NCBI GenBank assembly: GCA_903906315.1
Contig: CAIVJW010000333.1
Location: 1-50,162 of the forward strand
DNA from: an uncultured delta proteobacterium
Lineage (GTDB): Bacteria > Myxococcota_A > Polyangia > Polyangiales > Polyangiaceae
Direction of reading: 5' to 3'
Length of the DNA: 50,162 nt
This document shows positions 45,107 through 50,162 of this stretch, piece by piece. Every line of letters begins with the position of its first letter. Position 1 is the stretch's first letter. Both the position numbers and the translations under genes were made by a program. The notes under the pieces were generated by a model. It did not search any database. It saw only the letters and a program-made list of their open reading frames with translations, and was not told the origin of the DNA.

Positions 45107-46117
45107 GTGGGCGTGCGCGTGCGGGGTTCGGTCGCGTGGGCCATCGGCGTGGTGGCCGCGCTCGTCGCCCGCGCGCCTGCCGTCGAGGCCGCCCCGCCGA
45201 TGACCGAGGCCGCCTGGCAGATGCTCTACGACAGCGCGATCGCCCTGCTCGACAGCGGCGAGCCCGCGCCGGCCTGCCCGATGCTCGAGGACGCCGCGCG
45301 GTTCCGAGCGGGCGCGGGCGTGCTCCTCGCGCTCGGGCGCTGCTACGCGGCCGCGGGCAAGCCCAGCCTCGCGCTCGACCGCTACCAGCAGGCGCTCGCG
45401 GCGGCGCCTCAGGCCAGGCAGGATCCCGCCGGCAAAGAGCGGCTCGCGCGCGAGGGCATCGCCGCGATGGACACGAGGGTCGCGCGCATCGCCGTGACGC
45501 TGCCGGCCGCCGCGCCCGCGGGCACGACCGTCACGAAGGACGGGCAGCGGATCGCACTGGGCACCGTGATGGTCGTCGACCCGGGCACCTATGACCTCGA
45601 GGTCTCCGTGCCCGGCCGCGAGCCCGCCCGCGTCCGCGTGGTCGTGGCCCCGGGCGAGCGCGCGGCGCCCAGGTTCTTGCCGGGCGACGCGGGTCCGCCG
45701 AGCGCCCCGGAGGCGGGTCCCGCCGCGCCGGCGCCCGTGGCGGTCGCACTGCCCCTCGCGCTCGCGCCCGCCGCGCCCCCGCGCTCGCTCGTGCTTCCCG
45801 GCCTCGCGCTCGGCACGGGCGTCGTCGGGCTCACGATGATGGGGGTCGGAGGCGGCCTTCTCCTCTCCAAGAGGAGCGTCATCGAGGCCGAGTGCGACGC
45901 GCAGAAGCACTGCTCGCAGGTGGGCTACGACGCCGCGAGCTCGGGCCGGACGCTGAGCGCGGTCGGCACGGTCGGCGCGGTCGTCGGCGTTGCGGGCCTC
46001 GCGGGGCTCGTGACGTGGCTCGTCTGGCCGAGGCGCGACGCGGCTCCTGCTGCCGCGCGCGCGACCCCGATGCTCGCGCCGGGGTATCGTGGTGTCGCGT
46101 TCGGCGCCACCTTCTGA
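45107..46117 (+). CDS. TPR/PEGA-like protein with two TM segments
   Basis: 336 residues from GTG 45107 with GGAGGG (45097-45102) just upstream; GTG 45113 is equally possible. A signal peptide ends AVEAAPP. Residues about 30-120 are TPR-like (LLALGRCYAAAGKPSLALDRY). A strand-rich segment follows (TYDLEVSVPGREPARVRVVV), like a short PEGA module. The C-terminal region has two hydrophobic helices (LVLPGLALGTGVVGLTMMGV and VGTVGAVVGVAGLAGLVTWL) separated by a loop with two Cys (AECDAQKHCSQ). This architecture is common in myxobacterial kinase neighbourhoods. Function unknown. Confidence 0.68.
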   Translation: MGVRVRGSVAWAIGVVAALVARAPAVEAAPPMTEAAWQMLYDSAIALLDSGEPAPACPMLEDAARFRAGAGVLLALGRCYAAAGKPSLALDRYQQALAAAPQARQDPAGKERLAREGIAAMDTRVARIAVTLPAAAPAGTTVTKDGQRIALGTVMVVDPGTYDLEVSVPGREPARVRVVVAPGERAAPRFLPGDAGPPSAPEAGPAAPAPVAVALPLALAPAAPPRSLVLPGLALGTGVVGLTMMGVGGGLLLSKRSVIEAECDAQKHCSQVGYDAASSGRTLSAVGTVGAVVGVAGLAGLVTWLVWPRRDAAPAAARATPMLAPGYRGVAFGATF

Positions 46118-46299
46118 CTCGAGCGCCGCCCTGCTCGGTCAGCTCCCCGCAGGCGTTCGTGATCGCGAGCCTCTCCACGCGGCGAAGCAAGCCGCCGGAT
46201 CAGGGGTCGCGGTGAACGCACCGGGGGCGCGGAGCGCTGCCGCGTCGCCGGGAGGCGTTCCTCGCTCTCGATGCCCTCCCGGCGCGCCCGCCCGATCCC

Positions 46300-48090
46300 T
46301 CAGTTCGAGCTCGCCGCCGCCTTGACGGTGCCGGATGCGTCGACCCGTAGCGCGCGCACGCCGCTCGTCGTGCCGAGCAGCACGATCGCGTACTTTGCCG
46401 CAGGCAGGATGCGCACCTCGGTGATCGTCGACAGCCCGCGCGCGCCGCGCCCGTCGGTGAGGAGCACGTCCTCGGCCTCCTTGAAGCGCTCGGGCGCCGC
46501 GAGGCGCATCCGAAGCCCGCCGGCGTAGCCGCCGTTCCACACCACGAGGAGCTTGCCGCCGAGGTCCGCCGCCGCCACCGCGCTCTGGTCGGCCGGCACG
46601 ATCTCGGAGATGCCCGCGAAGGCCTCGCGCAGGTTCACCTTCGTCGTCGTGCAGCCCGAGCTCGTGCACTTGCTCTGCGTGATGACCGCGTAGTCTTTGT
46701 TCTGCTCGACAGCGTGCGCGATCTGCGTCGTGACCGCGTCCGCGCCGTGGCACGTCAGCGCGCCCGCGCGCGTGCCGGCACGCGCCGGCGAGGCCCAGCG
46801 GCCCGCCGCGTACATCGCGATCCAGTCCGAACGCAGCCCGCGCAACCGCACCGCGGTCGCCTCGTCCGAGCGGCAGCCCGTCACGAGCGCGTCCTTCTCC
46901 ACGCGGTCCTGGGGCGCGTCGTCGATCTCGCCGACGTCGACCGCCGCGCTCGCCCCGATACCCTCCGCCGCGAGCTTCTTCGCGAACAGGTGGCCCGGCT
47001 TGCCCGGCCCCTTGTAGACGAGCCAGTCCCAGAGCAGCGCGGCGCCGGTGCTGCTCTCGAAGTCGCCCGACGCGAGGCCGGGCACGTCCATCGGCGCGCC
47101 GGTCGGCTTGGCGACGACGAGCTTGATGTCCTTGCCCTCGCCCTTCGCGAGCAGGAAGAGCGCCCCGTCGCTGCGCGCCGACGCGCCGTAGGCGACGACG
47201 CTCGCGACCGCGTCCTTGCCGCCCTGCGAGTAGATGCCGGCCTGGCCGCGATCGCCCGTGAAGTAGAACGGCTGCGCCTTCTCCTCGGTCGTGCCCCAGA
47301 GGCGCAGGCCCGGGCTCGCCTTCGCGGCCGCGGGCGGCACCTTCACGCAGCGGAGCGTTTCGGATCCGTCGGCGCTGCAGAACGCGGGGCCCTCGAGCGC
47401 CTCCTTCTGGTCGACCAGGAAGTAGAGCTTGTCCGCGCCGTTCGAAGCGGCCTCCTGCACGGCCGACAGCGAGAAATTGCCCGAAAGGAAGCGCGGCAGC
47501 GCCGTCATCTGCTCGCCCGTGAACAGGGCGGTCGCGGGCTTCGGCGCGACCGGCGCGCCCTGCGCGGGCGCGGCGCCGGCCTTGAGCTTGGCCGCGGCGG
47601 CGTCCGCCCACAGCTTGTCGACGAGCGCCCCTAGGTCGCTCGTCGCCGTGCTGTCGGCCTTCGCGGCCTTGGCGAGCGCGCTCGCCGACTCGCCGAGCTC
47701 CGCGCCCTTCTCCTGCGCCGACGGCGCGTGCTCCGCGAGCGTGAACGCGGCGGGCGCGCAGGCGGCCGGCCACGAGAGCTCACCGGCCTTCGCGCGCTTG
47801 TCCTTCGGCGTGCCGACGACCGCGAGCTGCACGTTCTTCACGCGCGACGAAGGCGTCTCGCCGGCCGCGAGCGGCGCGCCGACGAGGCACGCGTTCAGGT
47901 CGGTCCACGCGCCCTCGAGCGCGGCGGCTTCGCGCGTGTCGGCGGCCCGGATGACCGCGATCGACGCGCCTCCCAGGACGACGCCGGCGACGGCGCCGAA
48001 GCCTACGATGCGCTTCCAGCGCTTGTTGCTGCCCATCTCGACGAGGAGCAAGCGGGTGGGGAGGTTCAGGAGCTCGGTCTTTTTTCCCAT
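46300..48090 (-). CDS. Membrane-anchored protein of unknown function
   Basis: 596 residues from ATG 48090, or 578 from the ATG at 48036 (MGSNKRWKR), which sits right before the membrane helix IVGFGAVAGVVLGGASIAVI and is an attractive alternative start. No good ribosome site precedes either. The outer part is Ala/Lys-rich and then strand-rich, with repeated turns such as DKLYFLVDQKE, GALFLLAKGEGKDIKLVV and KLLVVWNGGYAGGLRMRL, which may form a propeller. Six or more scattered Cys could form disulfides. No family recognised. It is divergent from the kinase gene at 48159 (68 bases), so the two may share control. Confidence 0.6.
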   Translation of the reverse strand: MGKKTELLNLPTRLLLVEMGSNKRWKRIVGFGAVAGVVLGGASIAVIRAADTREAAALEGAWTDLNACLVGAPLAAGETPSSRVKNVQLAVVGTPKDKRAKAGELSWPAACAPAAFTLAEHAPSAQEKGAELGESASALAKAAKADSTATSDLGALVDKLWADAAAAKLKAGAAPAQGAPVAPKPATALFTGEQMTALPRFLSGNFSLSAVQEAASNGADKLYFLVDQKEALEGPAFCSADGSETLRCVKVPPAAAKASPGLRLWGTTEEKAQPFYFTGDRGQAGIYSQGGKDAVASVVAYGASARSDGALFLLAKGEGKDIKLVVAKPTGAPMDVPGLASGDFESSTGAALLWDWLVYKGPGKPGHLFAKKLAAEGIGASAAVDVGEIDDAPQDRVEKDALVTGCRSDEATAVRLRGLRSDWIAMYAAGRWASPARAGTRAGALTCHGADAVTTQIAHAVEQNKDYAVITQSKCTSSGCTTTKVNLREAFAGISEIVPADQSAVAAADLGGKLLVVWNGGYAGGLRMRLAAPERFKEAEDVLLTDGRGARGLSTITEVRILPAAKYAIVLLGTTSGVRALRVDASGTVKAAASSN

Positions 48091-48158
48091 CGGCGGTTCG
48101 ACTATCGAGTATCCCTTGAACCTCGAGCCCGCGGCAACAGAACGAGCCCGGCATCGTC

Positions 48159-49430
48159 ATGCCCCCCTCTATTGACCACGGAGCCGCCCCGCTCTCCAGG
48201 CCCCGCCTCGCGGCGTCTGGCGACCTCGTCGCCGGCTACGTGCTCGAGGGGCGCTACGAGCTTCTGCGCCCCGTCGCCCGCGGAGGGATGGCGATCGTCT
48301 GGCTCGCGCGGGTGAAGGGCAAGCTCGGGTTCGAGAAGCTCGTCGCGGTCAAGACCATCCTCCCGCACCTCGCGAAGGATGAGAGCTTCCGCACCATGTT
48401 CCTCGACGAGGCGCGCATCGCCTCGCGCATCCGCCACCCGCACGTGGCGTCGATGGAGGACCTCGGCGAGGACGACGGCACCCTCTACATGGTCCTCGAG
48501 TGGATCCACGGCGACTCGCTCGCGCGCCTCTTCGACGCCGCCAGCAAGAGCGGCCGCCCCGTGCCGCTCGACGTCTTGCTCCGCATCCTCGCCGACGCCT
48601 GCGCCGGCTTGCACTCGGCCCACGAGCTCCGCGGCGAGGACGGCCGCTCGCTCGACGTCGTGCACCGCGACGTCTCCCCGCAGAACCTGCTCGTCACCAG
48701 CGCGGGCGTCACCAAGGTCATCGACTTCGGCATCGCCAAGGCCCTCGACCGCGTCGCGGAGCAGACGCGCGTCGGCCTCCTCAAGGGCAAGGTCGAGTAC
48801 AGCGCGCCCGAGGCCGTGCGCATGAAGCCCTGCGACCGACGCGTCGACGTCTGGGCGCTCGGCGTCATCCTCTACCAGTTTCTCGCGGGCCGGCTCCCGT
48901 TCGAGGGCCGCGACGACTACGCCCTCCTTCAGGCCATCGCCAGCGGCACGCCCCCGCCGCCGCTGCCGCCGAGCGTGCCCGAGGCCGTCGCGCTGGTCGC
49001 GCTCACCGCGCTCAGGCCGCGCCGGGACGATCGCTACGCGACCGCGCTCGACATGCAGCGCGCGCTCGAGGCGTGCATCTCGAAGGCGATCACGGCCTCG
49101 GACGTCGCGGCGTGCCTGCAGGACAACCTCGGCGCTCGCTTCGAGGCCCGCCGCATCGAGATCGCCGACGCGCTCGCCGACGCCGACCGCCGCGCCGGGG
49201 CCCCGCCTCGCCCTCGCCTCGGCTCGCTTCCCGAGCTCTCGCCGCTCGGCGACGGCCCCGCCGCCCTGGCGCCGCCCGATCCGCTCACCGATCTCTCCCG
49301 CTCGCTGCCCGGCGCCGAGCCACCGCTCCGCCCGTTCCACCTCTTCGCCATGGCCTTCGCGGTCGTGATCACGATCGCCGTATGGGGCGCGATCTTCCTC
49401 GTCTTGCTCGGGCCTCCTCCGCACCGCTAG
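48159..49430 (+). CDS. Ser/Thr protein kinase with C-terminal TM helix
   Basis: 423 residues. Kinase domain about 28-300: ARGGMAIVW, Lys65 (VAVK), HRDVSPQN (169-176), DFG (189-191), KGKVEYSAPE. The catalytic-loop Lys is Ser and the Pro-Gln pair differs from KPxN. This HRDVSPQN form occurs in many myxobacterial kinases and is likely active. After a charged region (about 320-390) one transmembrane helix (FHLFAMAFAVVITIAVWGAIFLVLL) ends the protein, leaving only a few residues outside. ATG 48159 is used. It lies upstream of a proline-rich protein on the same strand. Confidence 0.87.
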   Translation: MPPSIDHGAAPLSRPRLAASGDLVAGYVLEGRYELLRPVARGGMAIVWLARVKGKLGFEKLVAVKTILPHLAKDESFRTMFLDEARIASRIRHPHVASMEDLGEDDGTLYMVLEWIHGDSLARLFDAASKSGRPVPLDVLLRILADACAGLHSAHELRGEDGRSLDVVHRDVSPQNLLVTSAGVTKVIDFGIAKALDRVAEQTRVGLLKGKVEYSAPEAVRMKPCDRRVDVWALGVILYQFLAGRLPFEGRDDYALLQAIASGTPPPPLPPSVPEAVALVALTALRPRRDDRYATALDMQRALEACISKAITASDVAACLQDNLGARFEARRIEIADALADADRRAGAPPRPRLGSLPELSPLGDGPAALAPPDPLTDLSRSLPGAEPPLRPFHLFAMAFAVVITIAVWGAIFLVLLGPPPHR

Positions 49431-49539
49431 TCGCGCGTCGCCAGGGGCGCCGGCCCGATGCGTCGTCCGCGACGACGGCGCATCCCCACCATCACGCCGC
49501 GCCGCGCTCGCGTGGGCGCTCGCGTCGAGGAGTGATAGG

Positions 49540-50162
49540 GTGCCGGCCGGGATGCCGCGCGACGAAGACACGAACACCGCGACCGTGCCCGGCGCCGTTC
49601 ACGGGCGCCGCGTCGCCGACGAGGAAGCAACGACCTTCTTCCAGCGCGGCGGCCAGCCGGAGGACGACGATGCCCCCGACGAGGCCACGCGCGTCGCCGG
49701 CGTGCAGGACCTCGTGCCCGAGGAGCTGCGCTCGCACGACGTGCTGCTCGAGCCCTCGGTGGTCGAGGAGGACGATGCCACGGTGGTGGCCGCCCACCCG
49801 TCGCGCGGTGTGCCGCCGCGACGCCCCGGGCCCGCGGCCGGCTCCGCGCCGCCACGACGGCCGCACCCGCCCGTCGCCGAGGTCGTCGCCGGTCGCGTCC
49901 CCGCCGCGCGGCCCGCGTCCGAGCCGACCGTGCCGATCGGAGCCAGCTACTCCGCGCACTACGCGCCCGCGCCCGCAGCTCCGCGCGCCGCGGCTCCGAT
50001 CCCGCAGCCGTCGCACGCGCAGTCGTCGCAGCTCGCGCAGCACCTCGCCGCGTACCCGTCGCCCGCGCCGCCGGCGCCTGCGGCCCCAGCCTACGCGCCT
50101 GCCCCGATGCCCGCCGCGGTCGCGCCGCCTGCCGCAGCCGCCCGTGCGCCCGGCTCCGGCCC
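49540..50162 (+). CDS. Proline-rich protein, 3' end outside window
   Basis: The frame is open to the end of the window (about 207 residues seen). GTG 49540 is favoured over ATG 49552 because GAGGAG (49527-49532) lies seven bases upstream. The N-terminus is acidic and holds several (D/E)AT motifs (DEEATTFF, DEATRVAG, EDDATVVA), which resemble the Thr sites that Ser/Thr kinases phosphorylate for FHA binding. The rest is Pro/Ala-rich low complexity. It lies 109 bases after the kinase gene and may encode its substrate; this is inference. Any C-terminal domain is not visible. Confidence 0.55.
   Translation, partial: MPAGMPRDEDTNTATVPGAVHGRRVADEEATTFFQRGGQPEDDDAPDEATRVAGVQDLVPEELRSHDVLLEPSVVEEDDATVVAAHPSRGVPPRRPGPAAGSAPPRRPHPPVAEVVAGRVPAARPASEPTVPIGASYSAHYAPAPAAPRAAAPIPQPSHAQSSQLAQHLAAYPSPAPPAPAAPAYAPAPMPAAVAPPAAAARAPGSG

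Overview
The window is very GC-rich, with strongly GC-biased third codon positions and densely packed genes. Its content points to a myxobacterium, most likely of the Polyangiaceae/Sorangiineae type. The signs are six Hanks-type Ser/Thr protein kinases in 50 kb, many lipoproteins with low-complexity Gly/Thr linkers after the lipobox, cysteine-rich repeat proteins, two MYXO-CTERM proteins, and PEGA/TPR and OmpA envelope proteins. No rRNA, tRNA, insertion sequence, prophage or CRISPR array was seen. The taxonomic call is inference from gene content.

Layout. 1-1013: a broken Uma2-type nuclease gene and a two-gene nucleotidyltransferase module. 1030-1536: a coding-like remnant with no start codon. 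1537-4992: MaoC hydratase, beta-CASP metallo-hydrolase and a lipoprotein. 4992-7577: a TPR-TonB-dependent receptor, translationally coupled to that lipoprotein. 7706-9517: a kinase with a PEGA-like tail. 9928-11558: a lipoprotein gene preceded by a cobalamin riboswitch and an overlapping 33-codon leader ORF. 11682-15925: an operon of kinase-FHA-GGDEF-like protein, one-TM protein and Omp85-family barrel. 15929-24722: YchF, a CotH-kinase/lectin lipoprotein, a kinase with PPC-like outer domains, PHA synthase, and a lipoprotein and SerA whose start codons touch. 24723-35677: a short kinase, two cysteine-rich repeat lipoproteins, a DUF3160 lipoprotein and a TesB thioesterase. 35683-43561: OmpA, two paralogous Kelch/MYXO-CTERM proteins, a kinase, a PEGA/barrel protein and a small lipoprotein. 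43648-50162: an FGE-domain lipoprotein, a TPR membrane protein, an anchored unknown protein, a kinase and a truncated proline-rich protein.

Working together. The theme is envelope and surface biology linked to kinase signalling. Several kinase genes are joined by short gaps or overlapping start/stop codons to secreted or outer-membrane proteins. Housekeeping genes (ychF, serA, phaC, maoC-like, tesB-like) are scattered between them. The strongest regulatory element is the cobalamin riboswitch at 11369-11558. It precedes a lipoprotein of unknown function and no known corrinoid gene. Downstream of it lie two mutually exclusive hairpins and a leader ORF that ends in an ATGA overlap with the lipoprotein start.
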